Below, in pieces: positions 1 to 9,954 of a DNA stretch of 64,000 nucleotides (positions are counted from its first letter, which is position 1; each line of letters begins with the position of its first letter). The position numbers and the translations under genes are program-made. Under the pieces are notes generated by a model that saw nothing but the letters and a program-made list of their open reading frames with translations, was not told the DNA's origin and did no database searches. Source of the DNA: Aphidius gifuensis (Eukaryota; Arthropoda; Insecta; Hymenoptera; Braconidae); contig NC_057788.1 in NCBI RefSeq assembly GCF_014905175.1, forward strand, positions 11,477,446 to 11,541,445. Direction: 5' to 3'.

Positions 1-755
1 GTATTCAAAGCGATTAGTCGAGGAAATACCTGAAAAATAAATAAATAATTTATTAAAAATTAAATAATATTAATAAAATATTTTTTTATTGTAATATATG
101 ATATAATATTTATTAAAAATTTAAACTTACAGAAGCCAATGAGTCTGGTGAGAAAATAGCATGTCGTTTTAAGTTACATGAAAGATTTAATCTTTTCAAG
201 GTTCCACTAATTTGTTCTAATGACTTGGCTAAAGTCATTGGTAAAGTTGAATCTCCACATTGCCATAAAATCGACAGTGATCTAAGGCGAGACATATTAG
301 AAAAAACATTTTCAAAATCTTGACTCATTATTTCTTTGAATCCTAAATAAAGCTCCTCAAGACTTGGACAATTAGCATTGATAATTGGCATTATTTGAGA
401 AATAGGATATTGTGTTAAATTTAAACACGTTAAATTAGTTCCACAGAGATTAATTAGGCACTCTAGATCATTTGCTTTTTCATGTAATTCTTTAACTGAA
501 TCATTTTTATTGCTCCTAAATGTATATGTTGTAAAGCATGTAGGAAGAAACCTGTTTTTCCAATCTTTGCATACTGAAAAATTAATTAAATATTTTCATT
601 AGTATATTCAGAGTAATACAAAATTTTTTTTTTATCATTAAAAATTATAGTGTTGTTATTTTTTTACTTTTTTCAAGTCGTGGTTGACTAGCAAATAGAG
701 GACCTATGCGAATCATACGCAAACCATACTGTGCTGTTAGTTCTTTGCTATACTT

Positions 756-811
<56 letters not shown>

Positions 812-1682
812 TATCATCATTATCATCATTATCATCATTATCATCATTATCATCATCATCATCATTATAATAATTATTATCATTATTACAGTTATCATCA
901 TCATCTACGGTATTATAACCATCATCTTGTTCTTCGTAATATTCATTGACCATAGATACTATCACATTATCATTTGAGGATTTTTTTGATAACTCAAGCT
1001 ATATAGAAGAAAAAAAATTAATTTATTATTTAATTTAATGAACAATAAACAATAACAGTAGCTACGAAAAATATAATATCGTCGCATTAAAGGATAAAGG
1101 GCGTAAGTGCCAAAAACATCAATTTTAAAGGAAGAAGGGCGTAAGTGCAAATTTATAAATTTTTGGATTTTTCATCTAATTTTAAGGCTTTAAAAAGAAA
1201 AAGGGAAAAAGGGCGTAACAACCTTTTATAAAGGATGAAAGGCGTATGTCCAGGGACTTACGCCTTTTTTCCATTATCAAATTCATTTTTGATAGAAGAT
1301 GAAGGGCGTATGTCCAAGGACTTACGCCTTTTTTCCGTTTTCAAAATAATTTTTGATAAAAGATGAAGGGCGTATTTCCAATTTTATTTTCAATTTATTC
1401 AAAGGGAGTGTTTTCAAATTATTGATTATTTATTCATAATTATCAATAAATAAATGATCAGTCGAAGTACACTGCCTTTGAATAAATTGAAAGTAAAATT
1501 GGAAATACGCCCTTCTTCCTTTAAAATTGACGTTTTTGGCACTTACGCCCTTTATCCTTTAATGCGACGATATATAACTCAAAACTTACTTCTTCTTTCG
1601 AAATTATTATGAATTTTTCAAGCCATTCGGTAGGACTTAAATCTGCAGTGTCCATATCGATCTTACTTGGATTAGTCTCCAT
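1..1682 (-). CDS. F-box/LRR-like protein, 5' part (3' end beyond window)
   Basis: Four exons join in phase on the minus strand: 1682-1590 (start METNPSKIDMDTADL), 998-668, 573-131 and 29-1, the last running off the window. Splice sites are good: donor GTAAGTTTT after 1590, a pyrimidine-rich acceptor before 998, donor GTAAGT after 131. Exon 2 encodes a long acidic tract of Asp with a few Asn, then a segment ending PRLE that continues into exon 3 as ICKDWKNRF, which resembles the end of an F-box (VCKRW type). Exon 3 carries leucine-rich repeats (LTCLNLTQYP, SLEELYLGF, RLRSLSILW, TLKRLNLSC). Such proteins usually act as substrate adaptors of SCF ubiquitin ligases. The F-box assignment is weak, the LRR part is clear. 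Intron 1 holds a foldback element (1076-1573). An orphan LRR exon at 35254 may be a distant relative. Confidence 0.7.
758..867. repeat. CAT/ATC triplet microsatellite inside exon 2 of the F-box/LRR-like gene
   Basis: A run of CAT/ATC triplets with regular TAT interruptions. On the minus strand it is read as GAT and AAT codons, giving an Asp-rich acidic stretch in the protein. It is in frame, so its length should vary by whole codons. Confidence 0.9.
1076..1573. mobile_element. Foldback/MITE-like element in intron 1
   Basis: The ends are ~70-bp inverted repeats (ATATCGTCGCATTAAAGGAT at 1076 and its complement ending at 1573). The motif GGGCGTAAGT or its complement appears repeatedly inside. 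It lies wholly within intron 1 of the F-box/LRR-like gene, so it is spliced out. Confidence 0.8.
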
Positions 1683-2017
1683 TTTTTTTTTCAGTCCCAT
1701 TTTTTTTTTCGGTTGACTGAAAAAAAAAAAAAAACAATCAATGAATGAATTATTATACCGTCAAATACTAAATTCAAAAATGTCTAATGGTGTTCAAAAG
1801 GTTACGTTAGGTACTCAGCTGACCTAGGTATGAAATCGATTGCCACGTGGTATGTAACCTTACTTTTTTAAAACCGAATTTTGCAGTAATATGATTAATA
1901 TATGACCAATTTATGTGTGCACTTACCAGTCTATTACCAATGGTCAATGGGAGAATTAGAAAAAATTACCTAAGGATCAAGATGTCGGCGATTCCGTGCA
2001 ATTCCGTGAAGACACCA
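1683..2017. other. Presumed 5' flank of the F-box/LRR-like gene
   Basis: This lies upstream of the minus-strand ATG at 1682. It holds T-rich tracts and unique-looking sequence. I see no gene and no convincing core promoter motif. Confidence 0.4.
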
Positions 2018-2168
2018 GCACCCGTATTCAGAGAATGTTCTCATTAGGGCTTTTTTTTCCGATGGCGGCGCTTGTGAACTTTTTATATAGATTTTACATA
2101 GAAAAGCTTCACAAGCGCCACCATCGGAAAAATAAGCCCTAATGAGAACATCCTCTGAATACGGGTGC
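2018..2168. mobile_element. Palindromic MITE, GCACCCGTATTCAGAG ends (copy 1)
   Basis: Two ~68-bp arms, nearly perfect complements, are separated by a short loop. Ends read GCACCCGTATTCAGAG and its complement. A second copy lies at 3136-3362 and a fragment at about 4368-4430. Confidence 0.85.
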
Positions 2169-2172
2169 AGGT

Positions 2173-2421
2173 GTGCTTTCTTTTGTGTATTTTTTTTTTT
2201 TTTACTTTAATGCGCATGATCATGCACATGCGCCTGCATGCAAACTTGATGAGAGAACAGTGACGTCGAACAAATAATTCTTAAAAAATAAGAATTGAAA
2301 CATAGCGGATCCAGCCCCTTCTGTACTACGCTGTTGCAAACTGACTTTTTGCTGACTGCGCATTCAATTGCGCATGCGCAAAAATAAACAGGAAAAAAGA
2401 TAAATACACAAAAGAAAGCAC
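2173..2421. mobile_element. MITE with GTGCTTTCTTTTGTGTAT inverted ends
   Basis: An 18-bp perfect inverted repeat at 2173-2190 and 2404-2421 encloses ~210 bp rich in GCGCATGC-type palindromes. It directly abuts elements on both sides, so this stretch is a pile of insertions. Confidence 0.7.
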
Positions 2422-2424
2422 CTA

Positions 2425-2632
2425 GGGAGCGTTCGATAGCTGGCCGAGGCCCCGAGGGCCTCGGCCTGGGCCAACGGAAAAACAACTTGATAAATCAAAA
2501 ACTCACTATGAGAAAATCCCATGTAAATATTTGAAATTATAATGTCGCAGTGCTGACACTACGAACATATAAAATAAACCATGATAAAAAATTGGCCGGA
2601 TTTTTGGCCTCGGCCAGCTATCGAACGCTGCC
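2425..2632. mobile_element. MITE with AGCGTTCGATAGCTGGCCGA ends
   Basis: A 24-bp perfect inverted repeat (2428-2451 and 2606-2629) containing GGCCGAGGCC bounds a ~200-bp AT-rich interior. Confidence 0.8.
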
Positions 2633-2804
2633 CTGGCCACCTGGTAGGCACCGCTTTGGCCAGTTTTTTTTTACGTATTCTGACCGTGCAATTGCGCAGA
2701 AGTCGAGGAATCAAGTAAAAATTTTAAAGTATATGGCAGCGTTCTTTGGCCAGTTTTTTATAATGTACATGTATTTTATTTATTGAATAAATAAATGACT
2801 ACAA

Positions 2805-2982
2805 GGTATATTCTTTCACGGAGGATTTTCTGGCGGATTTCCACCTCTCCTAGCGTTTGAGCTTCCCTTCTCAACTAGTTATGCTCAAACGCTCAAAGAA
2901 GGGGTAAAAAAAAGAAGGGACATCTAGTGGAGGTGGAAATGCGCCCAAATCCGCCAGAAAATCCGCCATGAAAGAATACACC
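2805..2982. mobile_element. MITE with ~35-bp inverted ends
   Basis: The ends GGTATATTCTTTCACGGAGG and the near complement ending at 2982 continue through TTTTCTGGCGGATTT. The interior is itself palindromic (GCGTTTGAGC / GCTCAAACGC). Confidence 0.8.
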
Positions 2983-3135
2983 TAGACAAGCAGTAGCTAG
3001 GGAAAAGATGTAGCTAAAAAAAATTATATGGTAAAACTTTGCGATCACGTGGGTTTTATCCGTTTTATCCTGTTTTAAACGTTTTATCCATGGATAATTG
3101 TAAACAACTCAAAAACTCACAATATGCACATCCCT

Positions 3136-3362
3136 GCACCCGTATTCAGAGGATGTTCTCATTAGGGCTTTTTTTTCCGACGGCGGCGCTTGTGAACTTT
3201 TTATATAGATTTTCATGGAGGTCTACAAGGATTCCATGTAGATTTTACATAGAAAAAATAGAGTGGGTATAAGCAGATTATACCCACTCTAATAGAAAAG
3301 CTTCACAAGCGCCACCATCGAAAAAAAAAACCCTAATGAGAACATCCTCTGAATACGGGTGC
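3136..3362. mobile_element. Palindromic MITE, GCACCCGTATTCAGAG ends (copy 2)
   Basis: The same family as 2018-2168. Its loop is enlarged by a small hairpin (AGAGTGGGTATAA at 3260 against TTATACCCACTCT) and a short duplicated segment. Confidence 0.85.
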
Positions 3363-3579
3363 TGGCCCAATGTATCCATGTAGGGATTTTTCATTTTTTC
3401 ACTTTTAGTTGTGTCCAGTGATTGGTAAATGGTCGATTTTTGAGGTTTCATACACTTACAGTAAGATACCTCTGATGCCATTTTGAACATTCTTATTGAC
3501 TGTCGACTCGACAATTAGTTCTTATTGCTCGATATATATTGGTACATTTAATTTATCTGTTATATAAATATATATAATA
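3363..3579. other. Short intergenic stretch
   Basis: No gene is recognised. It contains GTAAGATACC, a motif that is repeated head-to-head at 4267-4348. Confidence 0.3.
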
Positions 3580-4200
3580 TCAAGGAAAACCAGTTTTAAG
3601 GAATTACTGTTGCTTGAAACATAATTTTTTGGCAACATTAATTTCTTAGTTCTCCTTATTACTGCTTTTCCTCGACATTTTCTATTTATTAAATAAATAA
3701 TATACATGTCATTTTATTTTTAAAAAGATGGAAATGTCCAAGAAAAGCAGTAGCTAAGGGAAAGATGTAGCTAAGAATTAATGTTGCTTAAAAGAATTTC
3801 TTTATAACTGTAATTTTAGTCTATCTTTTCCTCAGCTACTATTTTTCCTTGGGATTTTTATTTATTTCAAAAATAAAATGCATGTAAATTTATTTATCAA
3901 ATAAATTAAAATGTCCAAGGAAAAGCAGTAGCTAAGAAAAAAATGTAGCTAAGAAATTAATGTTGCCAAAAAATTATGTTTTAAGGAATTAATGTTGCTT
4001 TAATTTTAAATAACTAATTTTTTGAATAAATAAAAATTCCAAGGAAAAATAGTAGCTAAGGAAAAGATGGAGCTAAGGAATTACAGTTGCCAAAGAAATT
4101 CTTTTTTAAGCAATATTAATTCCTTAGCTACATCTTTTCCTTAGCTACTGCTTGTTTTTGGAATTTTTATTTATTTAATAAATGAATTACATGTATTTAT
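3580..4200. repeat. Palindromic array, AAGCAGTAGCTAAGG family (small block)
   Basis: About three forward and three reverse copies of a unit containing AAGGAAAAGCAGTAGCTAAG, AAGATGTAGCTAAGGAATTA and GTTGCCAAAGAATT. This is the same family as the large array at 9955-13410. Confidence 0.85.
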
Positions 4201-5424
4201 CGAATAAAAGAAAATTGTAGCACGAAGGTTCCACTTTTATTCGTAGAAGGAGCTGGGAACGCAATGTAAGATACCTTGATGTATGAAACCGATGATGTAA
4301 GATACGGTATCTTACATGGTATCTTACACATACCAAGGTATCTTACCTACCCAACACTGTTTTGTATGTGAAATCTATATAAAAAAAATTTGACAAGCGC
4401 CATTACCGGCAAAAAAAAAGCCCTAAATTGTAAAAAATTTGCCCTGTGAATTGGACTGCAGCTAGAAGTCTATGTTCCCTACATGGTTTTGATATCTAAT
4501 GAGTTGGCTACAATTGACTACTGCATTCATTGAGTTGACTTCATCGACAATGCACTTATCAAAGTCTTACGTTGTAGTCAAAAGTTTCAAATTTTAAATA
4601 AAAATTTTTAAATGTTATAATTTGTTATTAATTAATAACTTATAATTTATAAATATAAAAAAAATAAATATAAAAATATAAAAAACATAAAATATAAAAA
4701 CATAAATAATAACAAACAAATAATTTATTGTAATTTATTGTCATTTGTTAAAAGTTAAATCCAGTATATCATCAAACTACATCAGATAATTTTACCAATT
4801 ACTTTATTTGTTTGTAATTCAATCTCCTTGTATTTATTTTTTCATTCTAAATTAAGATACACAATGGTTAATTAAATGAATAATAATATTTATCATTTTT
4901 GAAATATAATATTTGTTTTTTATTTTTAACAAATCTTTAGAAATATTTATGGCTGTATAAATATTTGTTTAAGTCAATAATTGATCAATTCATTTTTGTG
5001 AATGATTATTCATTAAAAGAATAGAAAATTTATAAAAAAAAAAAGGTAAAAATAATTGTCTGATTTAAAAAACTCCTCAACACATATTCTTTTTGCACTC
5101 GCATTTCAAGTAAACTATGAAAATATATATATATATAACACTCAAAATAATATAGAATAAACAAAATAACCATAAAAATATATATATATATATATTCCAA
5201 GATATAGATCATAAGATCAATTAAAAGTTGATGATTTACCAGCAAAATCAAGACCGATAAAACTATATTAAAAGGCAAATAATTTCAAATGTCACGTGAT
5301 TATTCTATAAATTGTTAAAATTATAAATTTTCATTTACCTCAATTGCAGATATTTTTTGATAAATGATTTAGTAGTTGATGCAATTATAAATTTTTTTCT
5401 TTTTTACTACTCAATGTCATTGAC
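4201..5424. other. Gene-free AT-rich region with repeat fragments
   Basis: It contains nested GTAAGATACC palindromes (4267-4348), a fragment of the GCACCCGTATTC MITE (about 4368-4430), and a segment (about 4850-4970) that matches the inverse of 35635-35770. The rest is AT-rich with (TA)n runs. No coding region is recognised. Confidence 0.5.
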
Positions 5425-5619
5425 ATGGAACTGAAGTTAGCAGGAATGTTAGCAGGAAAGTTAAAGAGCGCCAGGGACGAATATGGGTCAGGGGCCCCGA
5501 GCACTAAAAATTTAGTAAATTTAGTTAGAAACAAAATTAAACGACGTGAAAGGAGTATAAAGTTTATAATTATGTCTCGAAAATTTTTTAAAGTATTAAG
5601 GAATAATAGAAAGGGATAA

Positions 5620-8310
5620 AGTAAAGGGTTAAATATTATTTATGTTTTTTTCGTGATTTCTAGTAGAGACTATAAAATTTGAGATTGATGGATAAATAAA
5701 GGAGGTCAAAAACAAGTATTGGGAATTTTTTGGGAATATTTGAAGGGATCGAAAGGGTTGAAGTAAAGGGTTAAATATTATTTTTTTTTTTTTTTCGTGA
5801 TTTCTAAAAGAGACTATAAAATTTTAGGTTGGCGGATAGGTAAAGGAGGTCAAGAACAAGTATTGAGAATTTTTCGGGAATATTTGAAGCGATCGAAAGA
5901 ATTGAAGTAAAGGGTTAAATATTATTATTTTTTTTTTCACGATTTCTAAAAGAGACTATAAAATTTTAGGTTGATAAATAGGTAGAGGAGGTTTAAAACA
6001 AGTATTAGGAATTTTTTGGGAATATTTGAAGCGATCGAAAGGGTTGAAGTAAAGGGTTAAATATTATTTTTTTTTTTTCGTGATTTCTAAAAGAGACTAT
6101 AAAATTTTAGGTTGACGGATAGGTAGAGAAGGTCAAAAACAAGTATTGAGAATTTTTTGGGAATATTTGAAACGATCGAAAGGGTTGAAGTAAAGGGTTA
6201 AATAGTATTTTTTTTTTTTTCGTGATTTTTAAAAGAGACTATGAAATTTTAGGTTGATAAATAGGTAGAGGAGGTTTAAAACAAGCATTGGGAATTTTTT
6301 GGGAATATTTGAAACGATCGAAAGGGTTGAAGTAAAGAGTTAAATATTATTTTTTTTTTTTCGTGATTTCTAAAAGAGACTATAAAATTTTAGGTTGACG
6401 GATAGGTAGAGAAGGTCAAAAACAAGTATTGGGAATTTTTTGGGAATATTTGAAACGATCGAAAGGGTTGAAGTAAAGAGTTAAATATTATTTTTTTTTT
6501 TTTCGTGATTTCTAGTAGAGACTATAAAATTTGAGATTGATGGATAAATAAAGGAGGTCAAAAACAAGTATTGGGAATTTTTTGGGAATATTTGAAGGGA
6601 TCGAAAGGGTTGAAGTAAAGGGTTAAATATTATTTTTTTTTTTGTTTCGTAATTTCTAAAAGAGACTATAAAATTTTAGGTTGGCGGATAGGTAAAGGAG
6701 GTCAAGAACAAGTATTGAGAATTTTTCGGGAATATTTGAAGCGATCGAAAGAATTGAAGTAAAGGGTTAAATATTATTTTTTTTTTTTCGCGATTTCTAA
6801 AAGAGACTATAAAATTTTAGGTTGATAAATAGGTAGAGGAGGTTTAAAACAAGTATTAGGAATTTTTTGGGAATATTTGAAGCGATCGAAAGGGTTGAAG
6901 TAAAGGGTTAAATATTATTTTTTTTTTTTCGTGATTTCTAAAAGAGACTATAAAATTTTAGGTTGACGGATAGGTAGAGGAGGTCAAAAACAAGTATTGA
7001 GAATTTTTTGGGAATATTTGAAACGATCGAAAGGGTTGAAGTAAAGGGTTAAATAGTATTTTTTTTTTTTTCGTGATTTCTAAAAGAGACTATGAAATTT
7101 TAGGTTGATAAATAGGTAGAGAAGGTTTAAAACAAGTATTGGGAATTTTTTGGGAATATTTGAAACGATCGAAAAAATTGAAGTAAAGAGTTAAATATTA
7201 TTTTTTTTTTTTCGTGATTTCTAAAAGAGACTATAAAATTTTAGGTTGACGGATAGGTAGAGGAGGTCAAAAACAAGTATTGGGAATTTTTTGGGAATAT
7301 TTGAAACGATCGAAAGGGTTGAAGTAAAGGGTTAAATATTATTTTTTTTTTTTCGCGATTTCTAAAAGAGACTATAAAATTTTGGTTGATAAATAGGTCA
7401 AACAATATTGGGAATTTTTGGGAATATTTGAAGGGATGTTGGCAGGGTTTTTTTTTTTCGTAATTTTAAAGATTGGCAAAATTTTTAGGCTTGGCGGATA
7501 GGTAAAGAGGTCAGAACAAGTATTGAGAATTTTCGGAATATTTGAAGCTTATCGGTTAAATTGAAGTGGGTTAATATTATTATTTTCACGATTTTAAAAG
7601 ACTATAAAATTTTAGGTTGATAAATAGGTAGAGTGAGCAAATCGTACAGAATTTGGGGAATATTTTGAAGCGATGAAAGGGTTGAGTAAAGCGGCCAAAT
7701 TTTCATTTCGCATAAAGAGACTAGGCCGACGGATAGAAGGTCGGGTACAAGTATGGCTTGGAATATCGAGCGATGCCAGCTGGTGCCAATAGTATTTTCG
7801 TGATTTTTAAAAATTGCGAAATTTTAGGTTGATGCGTGTTTAAAAACATGGGGAATTTCGTGAGCTTGAAATTATCGAAAGCGGTCAAAGACGCATAAAA
7901 TTTTAGGCCGACGGATGTCAAAAATGGCATTTTATTATTTTTCGTATCCATGTTGAAGTAGTTAGTTTTTTTCTCGCGATTTTCAAAAGAGACTCATGTA
8001 AAATTTTAGGTCGACAACAGGCAGGAGGTTTCAGTGAATTTTGGGATTTGTGAGGGTTGAAGTGGTTAATATATTGTGATTTTGTAGAGACTGGCAAAAT
8101 TTAGGTTTATAGGTAGTAGGTAAAAATATTGTATTTTGGGAATATTTGAAGCGATCGAAAGGGGTGAAGTAAAGAGTTAAAAATTATTTTTTTTTTTTTC
8201 GTGATTTTTAAAAGAGACTATAAAATTTTAGGTTGACGGATAGGTAGAGAAGGTCAAGAACAAGTATTGGGAATTTTTTGGGAATATTTGAAGCGATCGA
8301 AAGGGTTGAG
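5620..8310 (+). repeat. Left arm: tandem ~143-bp units
   Basis: The unit contains TTGAAGTAAAGGGTTAAATA, a T-tract, CGTGATTTCTAAAAGAGACT, ATAAAATTTTAGGTTGACGG and GGAATTTTTTGGGAATATTT. About 18 units are visible. A higher-order pattern of several variants is repeated, since 5760-6480 resembles 6610-7330. Confidence 0.9.
7380..8130. other. Degraded stretch of the left arm, possibly poor consensus
   Basis: Units here keep the order of motifs but lose many bases, giving irregular spacing and shortened homopolymers. Units resume normal form at about 8140. This fits unpolished long-read consensus or a gap-filled repeat as well as real decay. Confidence 0.55.
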
Positions 8311-8317
8311 AAAAAAA

Positions 8318-9640
8318 AAAATCATTAACCCTTTATCCTACCCCTTTCGATCATTTCAAATATTCTCAAAAAATTTCTGTCACTTGTTTTTAACCTCCTC
8401 TACTTGTCTATCAACCTAAAATTTTATAGTCTCTTTTAGAAATCGCGAAAAAAAAAAAAATTAATATTTAACCCCTTACTTCACCCCTTTTGATCGCTTT
8501 AAATATTCACAAAAAATTCCTAATACTTGTTTTTAACCTCCTCTACCTATCCGTGAACCTAAAATTTTATAGTCTCTACTAGAAATCACGAAAAAAAAAA
8601 AATACTATTTAACCCTTTACTTCAACCCTTTCGATCCCTTCAAATGTTCCCAAAAAATTCCCAATACTTGTTTTTGACCTCCTTTACCTATCCATCAATC
8701 TAAAATTCTATAGTCTCTACTAGAAATCACGAAAAAAAAAAAAATAATATTTAACCCTTTACTTCAACCCTTTCGATCGCTTCAAATATTCCCAAAAAAT
8801 TCCCAATACTTGTTTTTTACCTCCTCTACCTATCCATCAACCTAAAATTTTATAGTCTCTACTAGAAATCACGAAAAAAAAAAAAAATAATATTTAACCC
8901 TTTACTTCAACCCTTTCGATCGCTTTAAATATTTCCAAAAAATTCCCAATACTTGTTTTTGACCTCCTTTACCTATCCATCAACCTAAAATTTTATAGTC
9001 TCTTTTAGAAATCGCGAAAAAAAAAAAAATTAATATTTTACCCTTTACTTCAACCCTTTCGATCGCTTCAAATATTCCCAAAAAATTCCCAATACTTGTT
9101 CTTGACCTCCTTTACCTATCCGCCAACCTACAATTTTATAGTCTCTACTAGAAATCACGAAAAAAAAAAAAAATATATTTAACCCTTTACTTCAACCCTT
9201 TCGATCGCTTCAAATATTCCCAAAAAATTCCCAATACTTGTTTTTGACCTTCTCTACCTATCCGTCAACCTAAAATTTTATAGTCTCTTTTAGAAATCAC
9301 GAAAAAAAAAAAATAATATTTAACTCTTTACTTCAACCCTTTCGATCGTTTCAAATATTCCCAAAAAATTCCCAATGCTTGTTTTAAACCTCCTCTACCT
9401 ATTTATCAACCTAAAATTTCATAGTCTCTTTTAAAAATCACGAAAAAAAAAAAAATACTATTTAACCCTTTACTTCAACCCTTTCGATCGTTTCAAATAT
9501 TCCCAAAAAATTTTCAATACTTGTTTTTGACCTTCTCTACCTATCCGTCAACCTACAATTTTATAGTCTCTACTAGAAATCACGAAAAAAAAAAAAATAT
9601 ATATTTAACCCTTTACCCTACCCCTTTCGATCGCTTTAAA
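8318..9640 (-). repeat. Right arm: inverted tandem ~143-bp units
   Basis: About ten units are complementary to the left arm (AGTCTCTTTTAGAAATCACG, TTAACCCTTTACTTCAACCC). The turn between arms is at about 8311-8318. Confidence 0.9.
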
Positions 9641-9954
9641 TATTCTAAAAATACTGCGGAACATCTTTTCTGAACCTTCTTTACTTTTCAATCTTCATTA
9701 ATTTACATAGCCGTCTTTCATATTTCGATTTCTATCTACTCTTTAGTTTCACATGCCCAGGGCCCGAGATTTACCGTATTCGTCCCTGGCTTTTGAGATT
9801 GTTCCTGCTAAAGTTCCTGCTAACTTCAGTTCCATAAAAAATACCGACCCCCAAGATAGCGTTTTAGGGGCGGGGGGAAGGGAGACGGAAACTTTAATTT
9901 TTTTTTTTATTGCTTTTAATTAGTTGACTAAAAAAACTAAATTAACATGTATTT

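Larger units (their letters stand above)
5425..9835. mobile_element. Giant foldback (FB-like) element, ~4.4 kb
   Basis: The outer ends are complementary: ATGGAACTGAAGTTAGCAGG at 5425 and its complement ending at 9835. Each arm then consists of tandem ~143-bp units, in direct order at 5620-8310 and inverted at 8318-9640. Long inverted repeats built of internal tandem units are the hallmark of Drosophila FB elements (established knowledge). No transposase is visible between the arms, so it is non-autonomous. I could not identify a target duplication: the flanks are CATTGAC on the left and AAAAAATAC on the right. Confidence 0.8.

Noticed and set aside
731..949. Plus-strand open frame encoding a long poly-His run
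   Set aside because: It is the complement of the Asp-rich coding tract of the minus-strand F-box/LRR-like gene, produced by the CAT triplet repeat.
2207..2786. Short open frames on both strands among the MITEs
   Set aside because: They run through inverted repeats of mobile elements and have no splice partners or conserved motifs.
5620..9640. CRISPR-like regular repeats
   Set aside because: Units are ~143 bp, directly contiguous with no unique spacers, inverted in the second half, and in a eukaryotic genome.
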